Positions 17,480-24,931 of a stretch of DNA of 64,000 nt are shown here, in pieces; position 1 is the stretch's first letter; every line of letters starts with the position of its first letter. The stretch spans positions 4,092,001 to 4,156,000 of the forward strand of contig NZ_CP159508.1 of assembly GCF_051131155.1 (NCBI RefSeq). Direction: 5' to 3'. Below the pieces are notes generated by a model. That model made no database searches. It was not told where the DNA came from and worked only from the letters and a program-made list of their open reading frames with translations. The DNA comes from Pseudanabaena minima. GTDB taxonomy: Bacteria; Cyanobacteriota; Cyanobacteriia; Pseudanabaenales; Pseudanabaenaceae. The translations under genes and the position numbers were made by a program.

Positions 17480-19009
17480 TTAATCAAAACCAAGTCTTCT
17501 CAATGCGATTTTACGATTTTGCCAAACCTGTGGTTCTTGTGGTGATATTTGGATTGCTTGATCATAGGCAGCGATCGCCTCTTCGAGCATTCCTAGACCA
17601 CTGAGAGCATTGCCTCGGTTATACCAAGCAAAATGGTCGTCAGGATTGATCTCTAGGGCACGGTCATGACTAGCGATCGCCTCTTCGTAAAGTTCAAGTT
17701 TACTCAGTACCAGACCACGATTGTTCCATGCATAATAATCATCGGGACGAATTTCTAGAGCTTTATCGTAACTGGCGATCGCTTCTGTGTAATTGCCCCA
17801 TTGCTCAAGAGCTTTGGCGCGGCTATACCAGATTTGATGATCGCGCGGCTTATACTCTAGAGCGCGATCATAACTAGCCACAGCCTCTCCATATTTGCCG
17901 ATACTTTCCAAAGCATAGGCGCGACTAAACCACCCCTGAACATAGTCGGGTCTAAGGGCTAGCGCCTTTTCGCAATGAGAGATCGCTTCTTCATATTTTC
18001 CGAGCACACTGCAAACTAACCCTTTCCCCCCATAGGAATAGTAATAATCAGGTTTGTGTTTAAGCGCTAGATTATAACTATCAATCGCTTCTTCGTAGCG
18101 ACCTAACATACTCAAAGAAGTGCCAAGGTTGTGCCAAGCTGCATAAAAATCTTCTTTATAGGCGATCGCCTGACGGTAATTGTTTACAGCCTCTTCATGG
18201 TGACTAGATAGATCTAAGGCAACTGCACGGTTATACCAAGCCAAATGATTATTAGAACGAATCTGCAAAGCAAGATCGCAATTGGCGATCGCCTCTTGAC
18301 AACGATTACCCGCAACTAATAACCCACCTTGCTCTAGTAATAGCTCAATCCGACGTTCAGAAATTAGGGGCTGAGCCGCAATCAGCTTTTGCAGATCCTC
18401 ATATTTGCGATCGCGTTCTTCCTCACTAATTTGAGCGTAGGCTTCATAGCGATCGTCACTGACCCAGCGAAAAGTCTCCTGTCGCATCAACTCCATGTCA
18501 GTAGGAAACTCAAACACCTCAACAGCATCATCAAAAAATTCGGGATAGCTATCAATAAAAAATTTAAGTGCAAATAAAGGCAGTAAAAATACAAAGCAAA
18601 TCGGAAAATTCTCTTTGAGCTTAGATTGTAATAGGAGCAGATGGGCAAGGGGACGAGGAAGATGGGTTAGTTTTTCACCCAATGCATGATCCTCTAAATC
18701 ATCAACTTTATTTTCTAAGAACTCTTCGATACCTGTGATAAACAATAGATTTGCTTCATGTAAATCTGGCTCATTAGCAAACATCTCATAAAAATCAGCG
18801 ATCGGGCGATCGAGCCTTAACACTCGAATTGTTTGACTCTCTGCATCTACCCGTATCCTTCTAATTATCTGCTCCCCCTCGGCAGGCGAGCAACGCACAA
18901 ACAGCATTCCAAAATCTTGCTTGTTTCTGAGTAAACTCAATAGAGTCTGATATTCTGTCTCTGGATTTTTTAGAGCGTCCTTATCCCAAGCGTTTCCAGT
19001 GTATTGCAT
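17480..19009 (-). CDS. TPR-repeat protein with an uncharacterised N-terminal domain
   Basis: ATG 19009 was chosen because GGAG lies 4 bp upstream (TTGGAGAACCATG); a longer frame reaches 19150 but lacks a ribosome-binding site. This gives 509 residues. The N-terminal about 190 residues (FGMLFVRCSPAEGEQIIRRI, VLRLDRPIADFYEMF, LLFITGIEEFLEN) look like an NTPase-like alpha/beta domain without a Walker A. About nine TPR units follow from about residue 225, with motifs such as AWYNRAVAL, YEEAIASYDKALEI and PDDHFAWYNRGNAL. TPRs bind protein partners; the partner here may be the kinase encoded 9 bp downstream. Transcribed with it in all likelihood. Confidence 0.8.
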   Translation of the reverse strand: MQYTGNAWDKDALKNPETEYQTLLSLLRNKQDFGMLFVRCSPAEGEQIIRRIRVDAESQTIRVLRLDRPIADFYEMFANEPDLHEANLLFITGIEEFLENKVDDLEDHALGEKLTHLPRPLAHLLLLQSKLKENFPICFVFLLPLFALKFFIDSYPEFFDDAVEVFEFPTDMELMRQETFRWVSDDRYEAYAQISEEERDRKYEDLQKLIAAQPLISERRIELLLEQGGLLVAGNRCQEAIANCDLALQIRSNNHLAWYNRAVALDLSSHHEEAVNNYRQAIAYKEDFYAAWHNLGTSLSMLGRYEEAIDSYNLALKHKPDYYYSYGGKGLVCSVLGKYEEAISHCEKALALRPDYVQGWFSRAYALESIGKYGEAVASYDRALEYKPRDHQIWYSRAKALEQWGNYTEAIASYDKALEIRPDDYYAWNNRGLVLSKLELYEEAIASHDRALEINPDDHFAWYNRGNALSGLGMLEEAIAAYDQAIQISPQEPQVWQNRKIALRRLGFD

Positions 19010-19121
19010 GGTTCTCCAATTTGACCGAATACTCAGACTAATCATATCAAAAAAGATTAGAGGCGGCGCTAAGCAAAACCTCATAAGAGTGTTGACATGC
19101 TTGGCGATAGGGCTATTAACA

Positions 19122-19178
19122 AACCAAGATATTTTTTGAAAATGATGCAAAGCAACATTTTCAAAAAATATCTTGGTT
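19122..19178. repeat. Palindrome upstream of the TPR gene
   Basis: Arms AACCAAGATATTTTTTGAAA (23 bp in full) around an 11-nt loop. The AAGATATTTTTT arm resembles those at 1675 and 53316. The 528-bp gap 19010-19537 holds this and the two palindromes below plus the hslO promoter. Confidence 0.8.
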
Positions 19179-19256
19179 CAGGTTTGATCGCAAAGCGCTG
19201 TAATACCAAAACACAGGATGTCTACTTGTGTTTTTTGTGTCTTTCTTGATAGATGT

Positions 19257-19295
19257 GCAAAGATAGTTGCGGCGCTTTGCGCCGCAACTATCTTT
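19257..19295. repeat. Palindrome with GCGGCGCTTTGCGCCGC core
   Basis: Arms CAAAGATAGTTGCGGCGC around TTT. It is followed by GTTTTGATTTTGTCCTAACATGACTGGCAACAGCTATA, read in pieces: the TGTCCTAACA...GGC...AGCTATA half-frame of the AAAACCC family. Confidence 0.85.
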
Positions 19296-19407
19296 GGGGT
19301 TTTGATTTTGTCCTAACATGACTGGCAACAGCTATAAAACCCTTACTAGGCTTGAGTTTTAATTTACAAAAGTGTTGCTACATTTTCGTAAATTGGTATA
19401 AGACATA

Positions 19408-19458
19408 AAAACTAAAGGAGAATTGCGGCGCTTTGCGCCGCAATTCTCCTTTAGTTTT
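19408..19458. repeat. Palindrome with GCGGCGCTTTGCGCCGC core
   Basis: Perfect arms AAAACTAAAGGAGAATTGC plus the same core as the palindrome 150 bp upstream. Identical cores with unrelated outer arms in such close copies are direct evidence that the arms are locus-specific. Confidence 0.9.
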
Positions 19459-19537
19459 GGGACTGCTATAACATAGAGATCTAGCTCAGGTTCTACCTGC
19501 GTTGCTCTATTGAATAATCCAAACTTAGAAAAAGTTC

Positions 19538-20476
19538 ATGAACGATCGCTTAATTCGCGCCCTCACCGCCGACGGCCGAGTCCGTGTCATTGGCGTGAAT
19601 ATTACCCAATCCCTTACTGAGGCTCGTCGTCGTCATCATTTATCAGCGGTTGCTACAGCCTCACTCGGTCGAGCCATGGCGGCAAGCTTACTACTTGCCT
19701 CAAATATGAAACAACCTCAAGCCAGAGTAAATGTCAGAGTAGCTGGAGATGGCGGACTAGGTTTAGTCTACGCTGATGCTGGATTTGATGGAACAGTACG
19801 CGGTTTTGTTACCAATCCTCAATTTACATTGCCGCCCCTTGCCGATGGTCAACAAAATGTCATTCAAGGCGTTGGGCAAATAGGTTTTTTCAAAGTTATG
19901 CGTGATGTTGGCTATGGCGAACCCTATAGCAGCACCGTGGAGTTAATTGCAGGTGATATCGCCAATGATGTTGCTTGGTACTTAGCCTCTTCGGAGCAAA
20001 CTTATTCCAAGCTCATGCTGACCGAAATAATTGATCAGGATAATCATAGCGAGGCTCCCGTTAAGGTAGCAGCAGGGATTTTGTTACAAATCATGCCCAT
20101 GGCGACCCTGCGGGCAGCAAAGACCGCAAACCTCTCTCAGGAAGATTTATTGATCCAACTAGAAGCAAAAAGTGATTCGCAAAATTTCAGAAACTTGCTG
20201 CTTCAAGGCAAAGCGATCGAAGATGTGATGACGGAAATCTTTGCTGATATGCATCTAGATATTTTGCCGATGACTAAAGATGTCAAATTTCATTGCCCTT
20301 GCTCACTCGATCGCATGTTAGCGGCGATGAAGATGTTTGGCGAAGAAGATTTGCGATCGATGATTAGTGATGACAAAGGAGCCGAGGCAACTTGTCATTT
20401 CTGCGGTGAGGTCTATCACGCTAGTACTGAGCAGTTAAATAATTTACTTGCAGATTTACAGGTAGCAAAAGCCTAA
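19538..20476 (+). CDS. hslO: Hsp33 redox-regulated chaperonin
   Basis: Cytoplasmic holdase chaperone activated by oxidative unfolding. At 312 residues it is near the family length (about 290-300). The N-terminal domain has RRRHHLSAVATASLGRAMAA, NVRVAGDGGLG and VRGFV. The C-terminal zinc switch has FHCPCS (C-x-C) and, about 40 residues later, ATCHFCGEVYH (C-x-x-C), so all four redox-active cysteines are present. The start at ATG 19538 gives MNDRLIRALTADGRVRV. The stop codon lies inside the left arm of the following palindrome. Confidence 0.95.
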   Translation: MNDRLIRALTADGRVRVIGVNITQSLTEARRRHHLSAVATASLGRAMAASLLLASNMKQPQARVNVRVAGDGGLGLVYADAGFDGTVRGFVTNPQFTLPPLADGQQNVIQGVGQIGFFKVMRDVGYGEPYSSTVELIAGDIANDVAWYLASSEQTYSKLMLTEIIDQDNHSEAPVKVAAGILLQIMPMATLRAAKTANLSQEDLLIQLEAKSDSQNFRNLLLQGKAIEDVMTEIFADMHLDILPMTKDVKFHCPCSLDRMLAAMKMFGEEDLRSMISDDKGAEATCHFCGEVYHASTEQLNNLLADLQVAKA

Positions 20477-20521
20477 CTAACAAGAAGTCTCGCGTAGCGA
20501 GACTTCTTGTTAGTTAGGCTT
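20470..20521. terminator. Palindrome overlapping the hslO stop codon
   Basis: Perfect arms AAGCCTAACTAACAAGAAGT...CGC with a short GTA centre; the left arm includes the last hslO codons GCC TAA. Likely terminator. Confidence 0.75.
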
Positions 20522-20577
20522 TATGGTAACTTCACTTCTAGACGCTTCTCGATAAATTTGCATAATTCCTAAAAACT

Positions 20578-21453
20578 ATGACAGTTAACGCACAAATTGG
20601 CATTATTGGTGGCAGTGGACTCTACAAAATGTCCGCCCTGACTGATATTCAAGAAATTAACATCGATACTCCCTTTGGAAAAACATCAGATGCATTTATC
20701 TATGGCAAATTATCAGGGACACCAGTAGTATTTCTTGCCAGACATGGGCGATCGCACCATTTACTACCCACCGAAGTCCCCTATCGCGCCAATATCTATG
20801 CACTCAAAAGTCTTGGCGTAGAATACATCATCTCCGCCTCAGCCGTTGGCTCGTTGCAGGAATATGCTCGTCCCCTTGATATCGTGCTACCCGATCAATT
20901 TATTGATCGCACCACTAGCCGCACTTCCACATTTTTTGGGGAAGGGATTGTCGCCCACGTTGCTTTTGGCGAACCAATTTGCAAATCACTGTTATCTGTT
21001 GTCTCCTCTGCGGCGGAAGCGATCGACTTAGGACGCAACAAAGTCCATAAAGGTGGAATTTATCTTTGTATGGAGGGACCAGCCTTTTCGACTAAAGCTG
21101 AATCTTTGCTCTATCGCAGTTGGGGCGCTAAGGTAATTGGCATGACCAACCTTACTGAAGCAAAGCTTGCCCGTGAAGCTGAAATTGCCTATGCCACGAT
21201 CGCCTTGGTTACCGATTATGATTGCTGGCATGACGATCATGAGAGTGTAACGGTGGAAATGATCGTCCAAAATTTACAAAAAAATGCCCTAAATGCTCAA
21301 GCCGTAATTCAAAATGCCGTGGCAAAGATTGCGGCAAATCCTCCTAAATCTGAAGCTCATCATGCTCTGAAGACTTCAATCTTGACGGATTTGAGTAAGG
21401 TGTCTGATGCCAGTCGCGATCGCTTAAAAGTAATTTTGCAGAAGTATCTCTAA
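20578..21453 (+). CDS. mtnP: S-methyl-5'-thioadenosine phosphorylase
   Basis: Cleaves methylthioadenosine with phosphate to adenine and methylthioribose-1-phosphate, the first step of methionine salvage after polyamine synthesis. At 291 residues it is of family length. It shows IGIIGGSGLYKMSAL, the phosphate-binding LARHGRSHHLLPTEVPYRAN, ASAVGSL, the active-site MEGPAFSTKAES block, IGMTNLTEAKLAREAEI and TDYDCWH, all features of MtnP rather than purine nucleoside phosphorylase. Start ATG 20578. Located 101 bp after hslO beyond its palindrome, so it probably has its own promoter. Confidence 0.94.
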   Translation: MTVNAQIGIIGGSGLYKMSALTDIQEINIDTPFGKTSDAFIYGKLSGTPVVFLARHGRSHHLLPTEVPYRANIYALKSLGVEYIISASAVGSLQEYARPLDIVLPDQFIDRTTSRTSTFFGEGIVAHVAFGEPICKSLLSVVSSAAEAIDLGRNKVHKGGIYLCMEGPAFSTKAESLLYRSWGAKVIGMTNLTEAKLAREAEIAYATIALVTDYDCWHDDHESVTVEMIVQNLQKNALNAQAVIQNAVAKIAANPPKSEAHHALKTSILTDLSKVSDASRDRLKVILQKYL

Positions 21454-21520
21454 TTTGATTACCTAGTAATTTACCTAGTAATACTAATGCACTTCAAAAC
21501 AAGCCCAGTAAAATTTTGAG

Positions 21521-21552
21521 ATTGCAAAAATGGCGTTGCCATTTTTGCAATT
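21521..21552. repeat. Palindrome, 14-bp arms
   Basis: Perfect arms ATTGCAAAAATGGC around GTTG-type loop (GTT), followed by TGGTATAGG. It resembles 1590-1622 in having an ...GGC-GTT-GCC... centre with different arms. Confidence 0.8.
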
Positions 21553-21573
21553 GGTATAGGGAGAAGTATCAAA

Positions 21574-21906
21574 ATGACACAGCCTTTAACACTTGATAGT
21601 GTAGCCAACGATTTAGATACAGTCAAAGAGATCATGTTTACCCTTGCAAGGCAATATGAACGCATTGATCGTACTGTTGATCAAGTGGCTACTCAACAAC
21701 AAGCTAATACTGAAGCGATCTCCAATCTGACAAGATTCATGATGCAGTTAGGTGAAACAATGGCAAGTACACAAGCTGACATTAGGCAGATGCAGGCAGA
21801 TGTTAGAGAGATGCAAGCAGATGTTAGAGAGATGCAAGCTGAAGTTAAAGGCTTGCAAGTTGAAAATCGTAGGATTTTGCAACACGTATTCAAGGATGAG
21901 TTTTAG
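21574..21906 (+). CDS. Small coiled-coil protein with heptad repeats
   Basis: A 110-residue protein. Its C-terminal half is a run of heptads (ADIRQMQ, ADVREMQ, ADVREMQ, AEVKGLQ), encoded by near-identical 21-bp tandem repeats at about 21789-21851. Repeat-number variation would keep the frame and lengthen the coil by two helical turns per unit. No signal peptide or membrane segment. ATG 21574 starts MTQPLTLDSVAND. Similar small coiled-coil proteins are common in cyanobacteria and have no assigned function as far as I know. Confidence 0.6.
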   Translation: MTQPLTLDSVANDLDTVKEIMFTLARQYERIDRTVDQVATQQQANTEAISNLTRFMMQLGETMASTQADIRQMQADVREMQADVREMQAEVKGLQVENRRILQHVFKDEF

Positions 21907-21911
21907 GGTTA

Positions 21912-21964
21912 GCAAAAGCTATAAAAAAAGCCTCGCTAAGCGAGGCTTTTTTTATAGCTTTTGC
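21912..21964. terminator. Bidirectional terminator between the coiled-coil gene and hemE
   Basis: Perfect arms GCAAAAGCTATAAAAAAAGC plus CTCGC around TAA, with A/T runs on both sides of the GC stem. It lies between convergent genes (stops at 21906 and 21975). Confidence 0.85.
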
Positions 21965-21974
21965 CGCAAGTTTC

Positions 21975-23012
21975 TTAAGAGCCAAGCCCTTTAACTGTCT
22001 CAAAGAAAAATCTGGCGTTATCTTCGGGCGTGGTGGATAAAATGCCATGACCGAGATTCATGATGTGACCCTTGTTACCAGCTTTAGCAACAACTTCTAA
22101 AATACGTTCGCGAATGTAGCTCTGCTCAGCAAAGAGAACACAGGGATCGAGGTTACCTTGGACAGGAATATCATGACCAAGGCGATCGCGGGCATCGACA
22201 AGATCCACAGTCCAATCAACACTGACGATATCCACACCAGACTTAGGCATTAGGTCTAGTACACCCGCACTACCACTAATATAAAGAATCATGGGCGTGT
22301 TGGGATATTTTGCCTTGACCTTATCTACCACCATCTTTTGGTAGGGCAGCGCAAAGGTTTTATAATCCGTTGGGCAAAGATGTCCAGCCCAAGAATCAAA
22401 CATTTGTACAACTTGAGCGCCACACTCGATCTGGTGAATTACATAAGTGCCGATCATTTCGGCAATCTTGGTCAAAAAGCTATGAATAATTGCTGGCTCT
22501 TTGTAAGCCATTGCCTTAATCGTAGAATAATCCTTAGAGCCTTTACCTTCAACAGAATAGGCAGCTAATGTCCAAGGTGCGCCCACAAATCCAAGAATTG
22601 TTGCTTGATCTTTAACTTCTTCTTTGATCGCGCTTAAAATCTTCCGAATGAAGGGAACAGCAGTATCAGGGTCAAACTCTGTGAGAGCATCAACCTGAGC
22701 TTGGGTACGAATTGGGGACTCAATAATTGGTCCTCTGCTTTCGATGATGTCAAAGTTAATGCCGATACCTGTGAGGGGAGTGAGGATATCGGAGAACATA
22801 ATCACGCCATCAGGTTGAAAAGCGCGAAATGGTTGCAAAGAAATTTCGGCGGCGAGTTCAGGGATTTCCGATCGCTCTCTAAATGTTGGATATTTATCAC
22901 GCAAATCACGATACACCTTCATGTATCTTCCTGCTTGACGCATCATCCATACTGGTGGACGATCCAGTACTTCACCTCTTGCTGCCCTTAGCAAGCGATC
23001 ATTTCCTCCCAT
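21975..23012 (-). CDS. hemE: Uroporphyrinogen III decarboxylase
   Basis: Removes four carboxyl groups from uroporphyrinogen III to give coproporphyrinogen III, a shared step of heme and chlorophyll synthesis. The 345-residue protein shows signature RPPVWMMRQAGRYM (with the two active-site arginines nearby), the substrate Asp in MFSDILTPL, signature GFVGAPWTLAAYSVEG, the FDSWAGHL block and NLGHGILSTTPEDN. ATG 23012 (MGGNDRLLRAARGE) was chosen over TTG 23018, with an AGGAAAGAG-like site upstream. Divergent from the cytochrome gene, with a 301-bp shared promoter region (23013-23313) in which I see no clear operator. Confidence 0.95.
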   Translation of the reverse strand: MGGNDRLLRAARGEVLDRPPVWMMRQAGRYMKVYRDLRDKYPTFRERSEIPELAAEISLQPFRAFQPDGVIMFSDILTPLTGIGINFDIIESRGPIIESPIRTQAQVDALTEFDPDTAVPFIRKILSAIKEEVKDQATILGFVGAPWTLAAYSVEGKGSKDYSTIKAMAYKEPAIIHSFLTKIAEMIGTYVIHQIECGAQVVQMFDSWAGHLCPTDYKTFALPYQKMVVDKVKAKYPNTPMILYISGSAGVLDLMPKSGVDIVSVDWTVDLVDARDRLGHDIPVQGNLDPCVLFAEQSYIRERILEVVAKAGNKGHIMNLGHGILSTTPEDNARFFFETVKGLGS

Positions 23013-23313
23013 AATCAACTCTTTCCTGTATTTTTAAACTTTTTTATGATTGTGCTTTTGAATTATAGAACGTGGAGTACCAGACACCAATAAACTAAAG
23101 TGGGGCGTAAAGAGCAAGGTTTTAGTCCTATCCTGCCAAATCATAGGGAGAGCCATCGGTTCATGACTAAACTTAGGCTTTATTTAATTTCTCATTGCGA
23201 TTTGATTACTTATACTTTCTTTAAGATATGTTATTAATACTTAAGCTATGAATACTTTGCTAAGTACTTATTAAGTAAAAGTTTTGGCTAAATAATGGCT
23301 AGGTTTAAAAACT

Positions 23314-23748
23314 GTGATTAATGAAGGAGCAAATTTGGTAAAGGATGCTGACCCGTCGGCAGATACGACATCAGATCAATCCTTGCGTTCGCCTGAGGTA
23401 AAGTCGCCTCTACAAAGCTTGCTGGCGATCGCAATTACTTTGGCGATCATGGCGATCGCTCTATTTTTTTGGATATTCAGTCCACCGCTCGATCAATATA
23501 CACAGTCGGTTTTAAACCTTTCAGGTGATCCTGTACAGGGAAGGTCAATTTTTGTGATGAATTGTGTGGCTTGTCATGGTCAATGGGCTAATGGCAAAGT
23601 TGGACCCAGCTTGCATGGTGTATCCGATCGCAAGTCCGATGCTCGTCTAATCCAACAAGTCGTCAGTGGTGAAACTCCACCCATGCCCCAGTTTCAACCA
23701 AGCCCTCAAGATATGGCAGATTTGTTGAGCTATCTCAAGCAATTATAA
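23314..23748 (+). CDS. cytM: Membrane-anchored c-type cytochrome, probably cytochrome cM
   Basis: A 144-residue protein: short hydrophilic N-terminus, one membrane anchor (about residues 34-54, LLAIAITLAIMAIALFFWIF) and a small class I cytochrome c domain. The heme site is CVACHG, with a distal Met in TPPMPQFQPSPQDM. Layout and the C-terminal PQFQPSPQDMADLLSYLKQL agree with cyanobacterial CytM, a low-abundance cytochrome of respiratory and photosynthetic electron transfer. The start is uncertain: GTG 23314, or TTG 23335, which has an AAGGAG at 5 bp spacing and would shorten the protein by seven residues. The stop lies inside the palindrome shared with rph. Confidence 0.78.
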   Translation: MINEGANLVKDADPSADTTSDQSLRSPEVKSPLQSLLAIAITLAIMAIALFFWIFSPPLDQYTQSVLNLSGDPVQGRSIFVMNCVACHGQWANGKVGPSLHGVSDRKSDARLIQQVVSGETPPMPQFQPSPQDMADLLSYLKQL

Positions 23749-23783
23749 AAAGAGCGGCGCGATGCGCCGCTCTTTTTATAATT
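23741..23783. terminator. Palindrome carrying the stop codons of both cytM and rph
   Basis: Arms AATTATAAAAAGAGCGGCGC around GAT. The symmetrical ends supply TTA TAA to cytM on one strand and to rph on the other, so both proteins end Gln-Leu-stop. It acts as a shared bidirectional terminator in all likelihood. Confidence 0.85.
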
Positions 23784-24522
23784 GGATTTGCAGCAATTCG
23801 CCAATCCCTTTTTCGGCGACATCGAGCATTTGATTAAGCTGCGATCGCGAGAATGTATCTGATTCGCCAGTGCCTTGCACCTCGATCAGCTTGCCACTGC
23901 TGTCCATAACCACATTGAGGTCAACACTGACAGCGACATCTTCTTTGTAATTTAAGTCCAAAATTGGGACACCCTCCAATAAACCCACAGACACAGCCGC
24001 CACAGCATTACGAATTGGCGATCGCGTAATTTTGCCTTCAGAGAGTAAGCGATCGCAGGCTGCTTTAAGAGCCACAAACCCTCCTGTGATTCCACCTGTG
24101 CGCGTGCCACCATCAGCTTGCAACACGTCAATATCAACGGTAAAAGTGTAATTAGCAATCGCAGTCATATCTAGTGCAGCTCTCAGACTACGCCCAATTA
24201 ACCTTTGGATTTCTTGAGTACGCCCTGATAGTTTCATAAATTCCCGTTGTTGACGCGGAATGGTAGATGCAGGCATCATCCGATATTCGGCTGTTAGCCA
24301 ACCTTGATTACTCCCAGTCAGAAACTTAGGCACACCTTCTTCGATGGATACAGTGCAGATCAATTGGGTATTACCAAATTTTGCCAACACAGAACCCGCA
24401 GGTGCTTGGGTAAATGGATGCTGCAAATGCACTGGGCGCAGTTGATCCCAAGCTCTCCCATCGGGACGTTGAATAATCGGCAAATCACTCATGATCACTG
24501 TTTGTAAAGTCTTTCCAATCAT
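23776..24522 (-). CDS. rph: Ribonuclease PH
   Basis: Phosphate-dependent 3'-5' exoribonuclease that trims tRNA 3' ends. At 248 residues it is near the family length (about 240). Features seen: RPDGRAWDQLRPV at the N-terminus, the RQQREFMKLSGRTQEIQRLIGRSLRAA region in which the phosphate-binding Arg residues lie, DIDVLQADGGTRTGGITGG, and GTGESDTFSRSQLNQML with the catalytic acidic residues. ATG 24522 has AGGA at 8 bp spacing; ATG 24492 (MSDLPIIQ) is the alternative and is nearer the family N-terminus. Convergent with cytM; the two share a terminator palindrome. Confidence 0.94.
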   Translation of the reverse strand: MIGKTLQTVIMSDLPIIQRPDGRAWDQLRPVHLQHPFTQAPAGSVLAKFGNTQLICTVSIEEGVPKFLTGSNQGWLTAEYRMMPASTIPRQQREFMKLSGRTQEIQRLIGRSLRAALDMTAIANYTFTVDIDVLQADGGTRTGGITGGFVALKAACDRLLSEGKITRSPIRNAVAAVSVGLLEGVPILDLNYKEDVAVSVDLNVVMDSSGKLIEVQGTGESDTFSRSQLNQMLDVAEKGIGELLQIQL

Positions 24523-24538
24523 ATAGCAATCCTAAATG

Positions 24539-24581
24539 TTTTTTGGAAGAGTGCTCCGAAGGAGCGCTCTTCCAAAAAAAC
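24539..24581. repeat. Near-perfect palindrome upstream of rph
   Basis: GTTTTTTGGAAGAG...GCTCC against GGAGC...CTCTTCCAAAAAAAC around GAA. Preceded by ATAGCAATCCTAAATG, the inverted form of the CATTTAGGATTGCTATAG frame seen at 9205 and 58140. The 409-bp gap to the kinase gene holds this and the next two palindromes and no gene. Confidence 0.8.
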
Positions 24582-24651
24582 AAAAATCTACAAAGGATTT
24601 AGGACAGCTATAGCAATGTATAGCTGTCACCATTTGTACTAGGACAAATCA

Positions 24652-24704
24652 AAACCCAGAAGGCGAGTGGCAGCGCTTCGCGCTGCCACTCGCCTTCTGG
24701 GTTT
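24652..24704. repeat. Palindrome of the AAAACCC-frame family
   Basis: AAACCCAGAAGGCGAGTGGC plus AGCGC arms around TTC. Flanks AGGACAAATC and GTATCCTAACAAGACTGGC match the family frame. The core is GGCAGCGCTTCGCGCTGCC: compared with the usual GGCGGCGC both arms carry the compensating change. Confidence 0.88.
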
Positions 24705-24755
24705 GTATCCTAACAAGACTGGCGACGACTATAAGAGTCATCTCGGACAAAAATC

Positions 24756-24810
24756 AAAACCCAAAAGATGAGTGGCGGCGCTTCGCGCCGCCACTCATCT
24801 TTTGGGTTTT
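24756..24810. repeat. Palindrome of the AAAACCC-frame family
   Basis: Perfect arms AAAACCCAAAAGATGAGTGG plus CGGCGC around TTC, with CGGACAAAAATC on the left and ATGTCCTAAG on the right. It lies 52 bp after the previous copy, yet the middle of the arm differs. Confidence 0.9.
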
Positions 24811-24931
24811 ATGTCCTAAGCAAAACTTACATTGCTATAGCAATCAATATATAGAGATTTTCCAGTCTGACAAAGGACGTGTTTGTGTTCCTAAAATGCC
24901 CCTACATCTCATAGCATCAGTTCTATCAATA

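Noticed and set aside
23013..23313. Riboswitch or operator between hemE and cytM
   Set aside because: No recognisable conserved fold or palindromic site was found.
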